Part shown: positions 26,109 through 34,540 of the stretch, in pieces
Layout of the letters: each line of letters begins with the position of its first letter
Position numbering within the stretch: the stretch's first letter is position 1
From: Actinomycetales bacterium
GTDB taxonomy: Bacteria; Actinomycetota; Actinomycetes; Mycobacteriales; Micromonosporaceae
DNA: 64,000 bases
Assembly (NCBI GenBank): GCA_002919305.1
Contig: PKFB01000066.1
Span: 62,001-126,000 of the forward strand
Direction: 5' to 3'
The notes under the pieces: generated by a model
What the model saw: the letters and a program-made list of their open reading frames with translations, nothing else
Databases searched by the model: none
Told to the model about the DNA's origin: nothing
Translations under genes and position numbers: made by a program

Positions 26109-27170
26109 GTGCCGGACATGAGGGCACGCCTATCCGACATCGCCCGACACGCCGGAGTCAGCGAGGCGACCGTGTCCCGTGTCCTCAACGACCGGCCTGG
26201 GGTCAGTCCCCGCACCCGACAAGCGGTCCTCACCGCCTTGGACGTGTTGGGTTATGAACGTCCAGCGCGGTTGCGTAAACGCTCCGCCGGCCTGGTGGGC
26301 CTGGTGGTTCCGGAGCTGGAAAACCCGATCTTCCCGATGTTCGCCCAGATCGCTGAGGGCGCCTTGGCGCAGCACGGGTATACGCCGGTGCTGTGTACGC
26401 AGACCCCCGGTGGGGTCACCGAAGACGAATACGTGGAGATGCTCTTAGAGCGCAACGTCTCCGGCATTGTGTTCGTCTCTGGTCTGCACGCGGACACCAC
26501 CTCCGACCGCAGCCGCTACCAGCGGCTCGTTGAGCGTCGGCTGCCCATTGTGTTGGTCAACGGTTACGCGGAGGGAATCGAGGCGCCGTTCATCTCCAAC
26601 GATGAGCACCTGGCTGGGCAGCTGGCCGTGGGGCATCTGGCGGCGCTGGGGCACCGGCGGATCGGTTTCACCAGCGGCCCGCTGCGCTATCTGCCGGTGC
26701 AGCGTCGACTCGCCGGCTACCGGGCGGCGATGCAGACCCTCCCGGCGGCGGAGGTCGGTGACCTTGAGGAGCTGGTGGAGCTATCCCTGTTCGGGGTCGA
26801 GGGTGGGCAGGCCGCCGCTGAACGCCTACTGGATAAGGGAGTCACCGCGATCGTGTGCGGCTCGGACCTGATGGCGTTGGGGGCGATCTGGGCCGTCCGG
26901 CGACGGGGCCTGTCGGTTCCTGAGGACGTCTCGGTGGTCGGGCACGACGACTCACAGCTGATCGCGTTCACCGATCCGCCGTTGACCACGATTCGGCAAC
27001 CGGTGGCGGCGATGGCGATCGCCGCGGTCCGCGCTCTGATCGACGAAATCGCCGGGCAAGCTGCCCCGCACACCGAGTACATGTTCCGACCGGAGTTAGT
27101 GGTACGCGGCTCCACCGCCGCTCCCCGCACCGCCTGGGCCGGGCCCCGTCCCCGTCAGGCCACCGCCTGA
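26109..27170 (+). CDS. LacI-family transcriptional regulator
   Basis: 353 residues; GTG 26109 has AGGGGG nine bases upstream (ATG 26118 is also possible). Helix-turn-helix LSDIARHAGVSEATVSRVLNDRPGVS, then a periplasmic-binding-like domain from VGLVVPELENPIFPMFAQ to the C-terminus (RIGFTSGPLRYLPVQRRLAGYR; VSVVGHDDSQLIAFTDPPLTTIRQP). A sugar is the usual effector. No sugar operon adjoins it, so its target is probably elsewhere or itself. Confidence 0.93.
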   Translation: MPDMRARLSDIARHAGVSEATVSRVLNDRPGVSPRTRQAVLTALDVLGYERPARLRKRSAGLVGLVVPELENPIFPMFAQIAEGALAQHGYTPVLCTQTPGGVTEDEYVEMLLERNVSGIVFVSGLHADTTSDRSRYQRLVERRLPIVLVNGYAEGIEAPFISNDEHLAGQLAVGHLAALGHRRIGFTSGPLRYLPVQRRLAGYRAAMQTLPAAEVGDLEELVELSLFGVEGGQAAAERLLDKGVTAIVCGSDLMALGAIWAVRRRGLSVPEDVSVVGHDDSQLIAFTDPPLTTIRQPVAAMAIAAVRALIDEIAGQAAPHTEYMFRPELVVRGSTAAPRTAWAGPRPRQATA

Positions 27171-27182
27171 CCCTGTCCCCGT

Positions 27183-27215
27183 CCGCTGCCTCGCCGGTTA
27201 TCCGCGAGGCAGCGG
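27183..27215. terminator. Bidirectional terminator, LacI / NmrA-like
   Basis: CCGCTGCCTCGC and GCGAGGCAGCGG form a perfect 12-base stem with a nine-base loop between convergent genes. Confidence 0.8.
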
Positions 27216-27239
27216 AATGGACCGTCTGCGGATGGCGGT

Positions 27240-28103
27240 TTAAGCGGTGAGAGCGGCGCGGTGCGCGGCGAAGAATTCCGCGACGGTGGTCGGCCGGCGC
27301 CCCAGCAGCCGCTCCACCGTGTCGGTCACCACGTTTAGATACCCTTCGCGGGTCGCTCGACCGAAGGTGGCGTACGCGCGCGCCACCTCCACCGGCAGGC
27401 CGGCCATGACCATCCCGTCGACGGCCTGCTCGTCGGTGATCGCTTCGAACCGCACCGCCTTGCCACTGACGTCGCTGAGGATTGCAGCGATGTCTTTCCC
27501 GGTCACCGCCGCAGGGCCGGTGAGGTCCAGCACCGGTCCTGGCGGCTCAGGGGCGGTGAGCAGTTCGGCCCCCACGATCGCCAGCTCCTCCCGAGTGACG
27601 TAGCTCTTTCCCTCGTCGCCGGTGTTGTCCGCCCACACTCCGGTCGTGACCGCGTAGCTCGCCTGCGCGAACAGCGTCTCGGTGTAGATGGAGTGGCGAA
27701 GCGCGGTGTACGCCAGTCCGGAAGCGGCGAGCGCCTCCTCGGTTTCCCGGTGCTCGACCGCGACCAGTGTCGGGTTATCCGGGTCGGTGGCTCGGATGAT
27801 GGAGGTGTAGAAGACGTGTCCGACACCGGCCCGGACCGCCGCGTCTATCGCGGCACGGTGCTGCACACTCCGACGGCCCACGGCGTCGGTGCTGATCAGC
27901 AGGAGCCGTTCGGCGCCGTCGAACGCGCGTACCAGCCCATCAGGGTCGTCGAAGTCACCGGCCCGCGTCGTGACGCCGAGCTCAGCCAGCTTGTCCGGGG
28001 TGCGGCTGACCGCGACGATCCGGCTGGCGTCCACCCGCTGCCGTAACTCTTCAATGACGCGTCGCCCGTACTGACCAGACGCCCCCGTCACCACGATGCT
28101 CAT
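27240..28103 (-). CDS. NmrA-like NAD(P)-binding reductase (QorB type)
   Basis: 287 residues. Nucleotide loop IVVTGASGQYGRRVIEEL, then VTTRAGDFDDPDGLVRAFDGAERLLLIST and HVFYTSIIRA, the atypical SDR pattern of NmrA/QorB proteins lacking the YxxxK pair. They act as quinone reductases or redox sensors. ATG 28103 has GAGGGG eight bases upstream. A 14-base palindrome 30 bases before the start suggests repression by a HxlR- or MarR-like factor encoded elsewhere. Confidence 0.88.
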   Translation of the reverse strand: MSIVVTGASGQYGRRVIEELRQRVDASRIVAVSRTPDKLAELGVTTRAGDFDDPDGLVRAFDGAERLLLISTDAVGRRSVQHRAAIDAAVRAGVGHVFYTSIIRATDPDNPTLVAVEHRETEEALAASGLAYTALRHSIYTETLFAQASYAVTTGVWADNTGDEGKSYVTREELAIVGAELLTAPEPPGPVLDLTGPAAVTGKDIAAILSDVSGKAVRFEAITDEQAVDGMVMAGLPVEVARAYATFGRATREGYLNVVTDTVERLLGRRPTTVAEFFAAHRAALTA

Positions 28104-28132
28104 GATGTGTTCCCCTCGCCATCACAAATTTA

Positions 28133-28146
28133 GTTAAATATTCAAC
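28133..28146. promoter_or_regulatory. Operator-like palindrome upstream of NmrA-like gene
   Basis: GTTAAATATTCAAC is palindromic apart from one base pair and sits in an AT-rich promoter-like patch. Confidence 0.5.
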
Positions 28147-28242
28147 CACATTGTGAATCGCATCGCCCCTCCTCTGCCCGATTCGTGAGGATGGCAACAA
28201 CGCCCGACAGCCTGCCGGCCTTGGTCAGTGCTGTGGTGAAAC

Positions 28243-28268
28243 GCGCCTCACCCACGGGGTGAACGCGC
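28243..28268 (-). terminator. Hairpin downstream of GNAT gene
   Basis: TCACCC-ACG-GGGTGA with flanking GCGC/GCGC pairs, about 50 bases beyond the GNAT stop codon. Confidence 0.5.
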
Positions 28269-28318
28269 ACTCCGTGCCCCAACCCTGACGGGCGGACACG
28301 ACACCGAGAGGGCTGTCC

Positions 28319-29086
28319 TCACTCGGCGCTGCGGTAGTGGTATTCACAGACCTCGCTGAAACCGGTCCGTTCATACAGGCGGAGCGCCGGCAGGTTGTCC
28401 TGCTCCACCTGTAGATACATCTGGTCGGCGCCCAAGGAGCGGGCCCACTCGGCGAGCGTGACGAGTATCCCGCGGGCCGCGCCTCTGCCACGCGCCTCAG
28501 GGAGGGTGGCCATCCCGAAGACCCCAGCCCAACCGGTGTCGACGACCGCACGGCCCACCGCGACGACGACTCCGCCGTCTGTCGCACACGCGTACGCGGA
28601 CGGCAGTGTCACCCGCTCCAGCATGTTCCACTCGGAGTCAGGATCATCGCCATAGCCGTGCACCGCGTTCCAGACATCGAACCACGCGATCGTCGGATAG
28701 TCGTCCAGCCGGAATCGCAGCGCATTGGTTCGGATCTGCTCCAGCACCTGACTGATGGGGGCGGTCCGCAATGACATCGGGCACTCACGGCGGTAGCCGC
28801 GCTCCGCTAAGAAAGCGTCGAGTTCTGGCGGGCACGCCCCAGGGGTGATCTGAAACCGCACGGTCATGCCCCGGTCGGCGTAGAACTTCTCCGCCCGGAC
28901 CACCTTGTGGGCTAACTCCTCCGTGTCGGAGTCGCTGTGCGGCAGCACCGACCCCACCCACCAGGAACGTCCGGGGGCGTGGCGTAACCACCATCCGTCG
29001 ACCATCTCGACATGCTGCGCGGGAAGAGCCCGGGCTGCCCGCTCCTGCAAACTCCTAACCAGCTCCGGGCCACTCCTGGCACCCAA
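28319..29086 (-). CDS. GNAT-family N-acetyltransferase
   Basis: 255 residues. I choose TTG 29086 because GGGGAGGAG lies six bases upstream; the frame extends to a poorer TTG at 29107. The first half contains VDGWWLRHAPGRSWWVGSVLP, common in actinomycete two-domain GNATs. The second holds the acetyl-CoA site (FGMATLPEARGRGAARGILVTLAEWARSLGADQMYLQVEQDN, then LYERTGF). Only the second looks catalytic. The substrate is unknown. Confidence 0.88.
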   Translation of the reverse strand: MGARSGPELVRSLQERAARALPAQHVEMVDGWWLRHAPGRSWWVGSVLPHSDSDTEELAHKVVRAEKFYADRGMTVRFQITPGACPPELDAFLAERGYRRECPMSLRTAPISQVLEQIRTNALRFRLDDYPTIAWFDVWNAVHGYGDDPDSEWNMLERVTLPSAYACATDGGVVVAVGRAVVDTGWAGVFGMATLPEARGRGAARGILVTLAEWARSLGADQMYLQVEQDNLPALRLYERTGFSEVCEYHYRSAE

Positions 29087-29479
29087 CGCCGTCTCCTCCC
29101 CTGACAACGGTGGCCACCGAGCATTATTCAGAACTCCGTTCCGGAGTTGACGAGAACACGGAGGGAATAGGCCCGAGCAGATCTATCGGATTCCACGGAG
29201 GCCGGCCCATCAGACAGATGGTCCACGCTTCAGATGTACCTTCCAGGGAAGGGTGCCTCACCGCGCCTGGTCACCCCGTCGCGGCCGGCTGCGCGGCGTT
29301 GCTTGTCCACTTCCCACGCGAACCACCACCACGTTGGTGAACACCGTTCTTATCTCATCGAATTGGTCGCGGTATTCCCGCCGAAACTCCACCACCTCAC
29401 CTCGCCGCTCCCCGCGCGCGTCTAAACGCCCGGTGACGGCGTCTTCCGTGAAAAGCCCAGCGAGCGGGTCGGTGGCCCG
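29087..29479. other. Intergenic region between GNAT and lutC
   Basis: About 390 bases without a gene; contains the GNAT promoter with a perfect 17-base palindrome (29132-29148). The remainder, next to the lutC end, shows nothing I recognise. Confidence 0.4.
29132..29148. promoter_or_regulatory. Operator-like palindrome AACTCCG-TTC-CGGAGTT
   Basis: Seven-base perfect arms about 45 bases upstream of the GNAT start; likely a repressor site. Confidence 0.5.
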
Positions 29480-30088
29480 CTACTCCACGAGCACGACGTC
29501 CAAACGCCGTGGGCCGTGGACGCCCTCCACCCGGTTCAGTTCGATGTCACTGGTGGCCGACGGTCCCGAGATCCAGGTCAGGGGGCGGGTCGGATTCAGG
29601 CGCCGCACCGCCTCCGGCACGCCGCCGACGATCTGCTCACGGCGTACCACACAAATATGGTGATCCGGGATCAGGGTGAGGGCGCGTGTCCCCTGGTCAG
29701 GGCCGGCGTCGAGCACCAGGGTGCCGGTCTCGGCGATCGCCAGGGCGCAACCGGTCAGCACCGCATCCACCGTGTCCAAGGTCTCCGTGGTCAGCGGTTC
29801 GGTCAGTACCTGCCCCTGGTACGCGGACAGCCAGCGTCGCGGGATCCCGGCGGGAACAGCCAGGCGTGACACGCCGTCCAGGCAGGTGGCGATCGCCTCC
29901 TCGCCCCGATGCACCCGCGCCTTGTAGTCGGTGAGCCGTTCAATGAACAACTCCACCAGGTCGATGTCGGGGCGGGTGAAGTGGTAATCCCGGGGCACCG
30001 TCACCGGTGGTGCGCCAGCCACCGCCGCTCGGACCCGACGGAGGATCTCCGCGCGGGCCCCACCGTACTGTCCGGTCTTTTTGATCAC
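29480..30088 (-). CDS. lutC: L-lactate utilisation protein LutC (LUD domain)
   Basis: 202 residues; its start overlaps the lutB stop by four bases. The LUD-domain core is visible (LTGCALAIAETGTLVLDAGPDQGTRALTLIPDHHICVV), followed by LTWISGPSATSDIELNRVEGVHGPRRLDVVLVE. LutC is part of the cytoplasmic LutABC complex that oxidises L-lactate to pyruvate. Third gene of the lutABC operon. Confidence 0.92.
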   Translation of the reverse strand: MIKKTGQYGGARAEILRRVRAAVAGAPPVTVPRDYHFTRPDIDLVELFIERLTDYKARVHRGEEAIATCLDGVSRLAVPAGIPRRWLSAYQGQVLTEPLTTETLDTVDAVLTGCALAIAETGTLVLDAGPDQGTRALTLIPDHHICVVRREQIVGGVPEAVRRLNPTRPLTWISGPSATSDIELNRVEGVHGPRRLDVVLVE

Positions 30089-31536
30089 CGTTCCTCACCG
30101 CCGTTCCGTTCCCGGCGTGCCCACCACTCTCGGAACGTCTCCTGGGCTGGCAGGGGCGCGTCGCGGGAGGAGGTCCATGCCGACAGTGGCCACGGCATGT
30201 GCCGTACCCGGGGACGCCGAAGGACGCTGGCGAGTACGCCACCCCCGGTTCGAGCGGCCCGCAACGCGGTGCTCCAGCGGCGGGAGTCCCGCATCACCCA
30301 GGCCAGGGCACGCATCGCGGCCCGCTCCGCCGAGGTCTGATCTCGTTTGTCGTTGACGTACTCCTGCCGCAGATGCACCAACACTTCCGGAATGTTGATT
30401 TTCACTGGGCAGACGTCGTAGCAGGCGCCGCACAACGATGACGCGAACGGCAGTGAGCTGTTGCGCGCCACCCCGGTCAGCTGCGGCGACAGGATCGCCC
30501 CGATCGGCCCGGGGTACACCGAGCCGTACGCGTGGCCGCCGGTCCGCTCATAGACCGGGCAGACGTTCAGGCACGCCGAGCAGCGGATACACGCCAAGGC
30601 CTGCCTGCCGACCTCGTCGGCGAGGGTCGCGGTCCGCCCGTTGTCGATAAGGACAATGTGGACATTCTGCGGGCCATCGCCGGGGGTCACCCCGGTCCAC
30701 ATCGACGTGTAGGGGTTCATCCGTTCCCCGGTGGAGGAACGGGGCAGCAGTTGCAGGAAAACCTCAAGGTCGTTGAAGGTCGGCAGGATCTTTTCGATCC
30801 CTACCACGCTGATGAGGGTCTCAGGCAGCGTCAGACACATCCGACCGTTGCCTTCGCTTTCAACCACCACCAGCGTCCCGGTCTCAGCGATGGCGAAATT
30901 AGCGCCGGAGATGGCGACCTTCGCGTTCAGGAAACGCCGCCGCAGATGTTTCCGCGCCGCTTCGGCCAGCTCCGCCGGCTGATCACTCAATGACGGATCC
31001 ACATCGGACATCCGCCGCAGGAAGATGTCCCGAATCTGGGAACGGTTGTAGTGGATGGCCGGCACCAGGATGTGGGAAGGGGTGTCGTCGGCGAGCTGCA
31101 CGATCAGCTCCGCCAGATCCGTTTCGTAAGCGGCGATCCCCTCGGCCTCCAACGCTTCGTTGAGGCCGATCTCTTGAGTCGCCATCGACTTGACCTTCAC
31201 CACCTCCCGGTGGCCGGTGGCGTGGATGATCCTGGCGATCAACGCGCACGCCTCGGCGGCGTCCCGGGCCCAGTGGACCGTGGCGCCGGCGGCGGTCGCC
31301 GCGGCTTCGAACTGCTCCAGCAGCTCCGGGAGTCGACGCAGCACATCGGCTTTGATGGCCCGACCGGTCTCACGCAGCTGTTCCCAGTCGGGTACCTCCC
31401 CCACCACCCGGCTCCGCTTGTTGCGGATGGTGTGGGTGGCGTGCGTGAGGTTGGCCCGCAGCTGAGGATTCCGCAGCTCGGTGGCGGCCGCCTCGGGGAA
31501 CGGCCGCGTCCCGATCAGTGGGTTCGGCGGGTTCAT
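30085..31536 (-). CDS. lutB: L-lactate utilisation iron-sulfur protein LutB
   Basis: 483 residues from ATG 31536, which has AAGGAGGGG three bases upstream; the open frame beyond that is discarded. An N-terminal LUD-like region (ISGANFAIAETGTLVVVESEGNGRMCLTLPETLISVVGIEKI) is followed by CIRCSACLNVCPVYERTGGH and CGACYDVCPVKINIPEVL, the two cluster motifs. The layout matches LutB. It sits between lutA (82 bases upstream) and lutC (overlapping). Confidence 0.94.
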   Translation of the reverse strand: MNPPNPLIGTRPFPEAAATELRNPQLRANLTHATHTIRNKRSRVVGEVPDWEQLRETGRAIKADVLRRLPELLEQFEAAATAAGATVHWARDAAEACALIARIIHATGHREVVKVKSMATQEIGLNEALEAEGIAAYETDLAELIVQLADDTPSHILVPAIHYNRSQIRDIFLRRMSDVDPSLSDQPAELAEAARKHLRRRFLNAKVAISGANFAIAETGTLVVVESEGNGRMCLTLPETLISVVGIEKILPTFNDLEVFLQLLPRSSTGERMNPYTSMWTGVTPGDGPQNVHIVLIDNGRTATLADEVGRQALACIRCSACLNVCPVYERTGGHAYGSVYPGPIGAILSPQLTGVARNSSLPFASSLCGACYDVCPVKINIPEVLVHLRQEYVNDKRDQTSAERAAMRALAWVMRDSRRWSTALRAARTGGGVLASVLRRPRVRHMPWPLSAWTSSRDAPLPAQETFREWWARRERNGGEER

Positions 31537-31618
31537 CGTCCCCTCCTTCGCCGCGCCACCGTGGACGGGGCCGGCACACGTCGCTGGACCTGGATTCGGC
31601 TCGGCGAGGTCGACATGG

Positions 31619-32314
31619 TCAGCTCGCCAGAATCTCGGCATAGTGCATGGCCCGCACCGGTACGCCGGCGCGGGACAGCCCACCGCCGATGTGCATCAGG
31701 CACGAGTTGTCCGTCGCCACCACCACCTCCGCCCCGCTGTCGCGGATGTGGCGGCACTTGTCCCGCAACATCTCGCTGGAGACCTCGGCGTTTTTCAGGG
31801 CGAACGTGCCCCCGAAGCCGCAGCACTCCTCCGCGGCGGGCAGCTCCACCAGTTCGATGCCGCGTACCTCACGCAGCAGCCGCAGCGGCCGATCGCCCAA
31901 CCGCAGCATTCGGGCCCCGTGACAGCTGGGGTGGTAGGTCACCCGGTGGGGGAAGGAGGCTCCCACGTCCGTCACGCCGAGCACGTCCACTAAAAACTCT
32001 GACAATTCATAGGTGCGGGCGGCGATCCCGGCGGTGTCCGGTACCAGGCGAGGGTAGGTGTCGCGCACCATCGCCGCGCACGACCCGGAGGGGACGACCA
32101 CCGCATCGTAGGGCTCGAACACGCGGGCGAACCGCTCAATGAGCGGCACCGCCTCGTCCCGGTAACCGGTGTTGGCGTGCATCTGACCGCAGCAGCTCTG
32201 GGCCTCGGGGAACTCCACCCGATGCCCGAGGCGTTCCAAGAGCGTGACCACGGCGATGCCGGTTCTGGGGTAGAGCAGGTCGTTGACGCACGTCACGAAC
32301 AATCCGATCCGCAC
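31619..32314 (-). CDS. lutA: L-lactate utilisation protein LutA (CCG-domain)
   Basis: 231 residues with two cysteine-rich CCG modules: EAQSCCGQMHANTGY, and HPSCHGARMLRLG plus EECCGFGGTFALKN. Closely similar to LutA/GlcF-type subunits that bind clusters and relay electrons during lactate oxidation. It is the first gene of the operon. No lactate permease is present in the window. A perfect LacI-type operator lies 122 bases upstream. Confidence 0.93.
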   Translation of the reverse strand: MRIGLFVTCVNDLLYPRTGIAVVTLLERLGHRVEFPEAQSCCGQMHANTGYRDEAVPLIERFARVFEPYDAVVVPSGSCAAMVRDTYPRLVPDTAGIAARTYELSEFLVDVLGVTDVGASFPHRVTYHPSCHGARMLRLGDRPLRLLREVRGIELVELPAAEECCGFGGTFALKNAEVSSEMLRDKCRHIRDSGAEVVVATDNSCLMHIGGGLSRAGVPVRAMHYAEILAS

Positions 32315-32436
32315 GACCCCTCCTCGCCGCCGTCCGTCCCGGGCGCCTCGCCGGCCCTCGTCAGCACCGGGCGCCGCCGCTGGTCAACGGGTGCGTCCAG
32401 GCCGGCTCTGGTGAGGGCGCGTCCTCCGGAACGGAA

Positions 32437-32448
32437 TGAAACGTTTCA
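32437..32448. promoter_or_regulatory. LacI-family operator TGAAACGTTTCA
   Basis: A perfect 12-base palindrome with central CG, the classical LacI/GalR operator form, 122 bases upstream of lutA. The LacI gene at 33147 is the natural candidate to bind it. Confidence 0.75.
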
Positions 32449-32730
32449 GGAATCCTACTCACCTCACCAGCCCAACACCACCGGGCGCGGCACGACGCTT
32501 CAACCTCACACTCCTCCCCCGCGGGGCCACGCCCCCCACGGGTGTACGCCCCGTTGAGACGGCTCGCCCGCGGCTCTCTCCCTCGGCGCGCTCCGATCCC
32601 ACGGCGCCAAGCCCGATGACCTCAGAGCCATGAGGCGACATGAGGCGTCCTCGCTGTACCCGTTTCTATCTACTTCATCCCCACAGTGCCCGACGAAGAC
32701 ACGACGCACGACATCGTTATCGTTGCCACG

Positions 32731-32742
32731 GTTTGAGCAAAC
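32731..32742. promoter_or_regulatory. Inverted repeat GTTTGAGCAAAC
   Basis: Five-base arms around AG at the edge of the AT-rich segment; similar in size to a LacI operator but without the central CG. Confidence 0.3.
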
Positions 32743-33033
32743 TGATGATTGCGGTTTTAAATCTTACTTTTAAGACATAAACCTCTTTTTGGAATTTTTA
32801 CCACGCACGAGAGGACACGCTGACCTCGCCGCGAGAAGGTGCAATGATCTTGTATAGGCGGAAGACGTCACCCTCTCACCCAACGCCGGGGCCAGGCCTC
32901 ACCCTCGGTGGTGTGACACGCCACGGTGGCCAGCACGCCGCGCGCCACCCCGAGGTATTCACAACCGACGCGTTTCCCGGGTGCGGGGCGAGGACGGGTT
33001 GTGACGGACAACGCACGTAAGGCGATATAGAGG

Positions 33034-33063
33034 GGTACGCGGTGCGCGTACACTCCGCGTACC
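33034..33063. repeat. Inverted repeat GGTACGCGG-N12-CCGCGTACC
   Basis: Nine-base perfect arms, with a third GCGTAC inside the loop, 84 bases upstream of the LacI start. The arm sequence is the same motif that forms the GH74 terminator and recurs across the window. Confidence 0.55.
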
Positions 33064-33146
33064 ACTCTGGGCCGTGCCAGCCTCCGGGCCGTGACGGTCG
33101 AAGTGATGCCTCAGCAGAGAAGAGCGATGCAGCAGAGGAGAATGAG

Positions 33147-34163
33147 GTGAGCACGCCGCGACGCCACAGCATCCGTGATGTCGCCCGGCGCGCGTCGGTC
33201 TCCATCGCGACCGTGTCCAACGTCCTCAACAACCCTGAGCTGGTGGCCGAGGCCACCCGGGCCCGGGTGCTCGCCGCGATCGCCGAGCTAGGGTTCGTCC
33301 CCAACGGCCCGGCCCGGCAGTTGCGCGCCGGACGCGCCCAAGCCGTCGGGGTGGTGGTGCTGGATCTGGCCAACCCCTTCTTCACCGAAGTGGTACGGGG
33401 GGTGGAGGACCGGGTCACCGAGGCCGACGGCCTGGTGATCGTATGCAGCTCCGACGACAACCCGTCACGGGAGGCGCGCCACCTGCGCATGTTGGAGCAG
33501 CAGGGGGTCCGGGGCGTACTGGTGACTCCGGCTCAGGCCAGCTTGGACGTGCTCAGCGACATCCGGTCCCGGGGGACTCCGGTTGTCTTGTTGGACCACA
33601 CCGCCGACGACATGTGCGCGGTCGCGGTCGATGACGTTCGCGGTGGTGAATTGGCCGCCGCCCACTTGCTGGAGCTGGGGCACCGCCGCATCGCGTTCCT
33701 CAACGGCCCGGACACGATCCGGCAGTGCGCCGACCGTCGTCGAGGTATTCACCGGGCGATCCAACAGGCTGGGCTGGATCCTCAGGAGTGCCTGCTGGAG
33801 GTCACCCTGCCCGCTCTCAACGCCGACGCTGGGGAGGCCTCCTTGAATCAGCTGCTCGCGCATCGTCGACCCCCCACCGCCATCGCCTGTGTCAACGATG
33901 TGGTAGCGCTAGGTGTATTACGAGGACTGAGACGGCGCGGTATGACAGTGCCGGATGACATCGCGGTGACCGGATACGACGATGTGGAGTTCGCGGGGAT
34001 GCTCAGCACCCCTCTGACCTCGGTCCGACAGCCGAAGTACCAGTTGGGCCACACCGCCGCGGATCTGCTACTGACCGAAAGCACCGAGGGCACCACGCAC
34101 GAACACCGGCAGATTCTTTTCCAACCCGAGCTGGTGGTCCGCGCCTCCAGCGTGGTTTCCTGA
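33147..34163 (+). CDS. LacI-family transcriptional regulator next to lutABC
   Basis: 338 residues from GTG 33147 with GGAG eight bases upstream; the longer open frame to 33042 is not regulator-like. Helix-turn-helix SIRDVARRASVSIATVSNVLNNPELVAEATR, then the effector domain (AVGVVVLDLANPFFTEVVRGVEDRV; RIAFLNGPDTIRQCADRRRG; IAVTGYDDVEFAGMLSTPLTSVRQP). Divergent from lutABC across a region with a perfect LacI operator, and upstream of the GH74 gene, so it could control either. Confidence 0.93.
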   Translation: MSTPRRHSIRDVARRASVSIATVSNVLNNPELVAEATRARVLAAIAELGFVPNGPARQLRAGRAQAVGVVVLDLANPFFTEVVRGVEDRVTEADGLVIVCSSDDNPSREARHLRMLEQQGVRGVLVTPAQASLDVLSDIRSRGTPVVLLDHTADDMCAVAVDDVRGGELAAAHLLELGHRRIAFLNGPDTIRQCADRRRGIHRAIQQAGLDPQECLLEVTLPALNADAGEASLNQLLAHRRPPTAIACVNDVVALGVLRGLRRRGMTVPDDIAVTGYDDVEFAGMLSTPLTSVRQPKYQLGHTAADLLLTESTEGTTHEHRQILFQPELVVRASSVVS

Positions 34164-34540
34164 CCACGCACTGATCACACAAGACCGATCCAGCCGGCTC
34201 CCCAGGCGAGTAGTAAGTTGTGGACATTTAAATTGTTTGTTTAGTCGTAAAACTATTGACAGGCTGTAAGCCCATATGTGACTCTCCCACCTGGGCCAGC
34301 ACCGGAGCCATGGACCGCTCGCGGAAGTATGGGGGCTTCTGCGGATTACGGCCGCAGTTCATCGTCGCGGTCATGCGACGCGGTCACTCACGACACGTGC
34401 GAACGCACGCTCGGCGCGGTGGTGGCCTTGTTCCTGTTCTCTCCAGCCGCGCTGGCGGCGATTCGCTCACGTGCGACACCAGAAACCCACTCACTGAGCG
34501 TGCTGCACCGTAAGGCACACGCCGGAGAGGACACCAACGA
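34164..34540. other. GH74 upstream region
   Basis: About 375 bases. The AT-rich part 34205-34265 includes GTTTAGTCGTAAAAC (34239-34253), a LacI-like quasi-palindrome, and TTGACA at 34256-34261 as a possible -35 element; no clear -10 follows at 17 bases. No gene. Confidence 0.4.
34239..34253. promoter_or_regulatory. LacI-box-like sequence before GH74 gene
   Basis: TTTA-N4-TAAA arms with flanking G/C symmetry (GTTTAGTCGTAAAAC), directly before TTGACA. It could bind the LacI protein encoded just upstream. Confidence 0.35.

Larger units (their letters stand above)
32315..33146. other. Divergent control region, lutA / lacI-type regulator
   Basis: About 830 bases without a gene. Contents: LacI operator 32437-32448, a markedly AT-rich stretch 32730-32800 with the inverted repeat GTTTGAGCAAAC (32731-32742), and an inverted repeat built from the GGTACGCGG motif (33034-33063). 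Confidence 0.5.
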
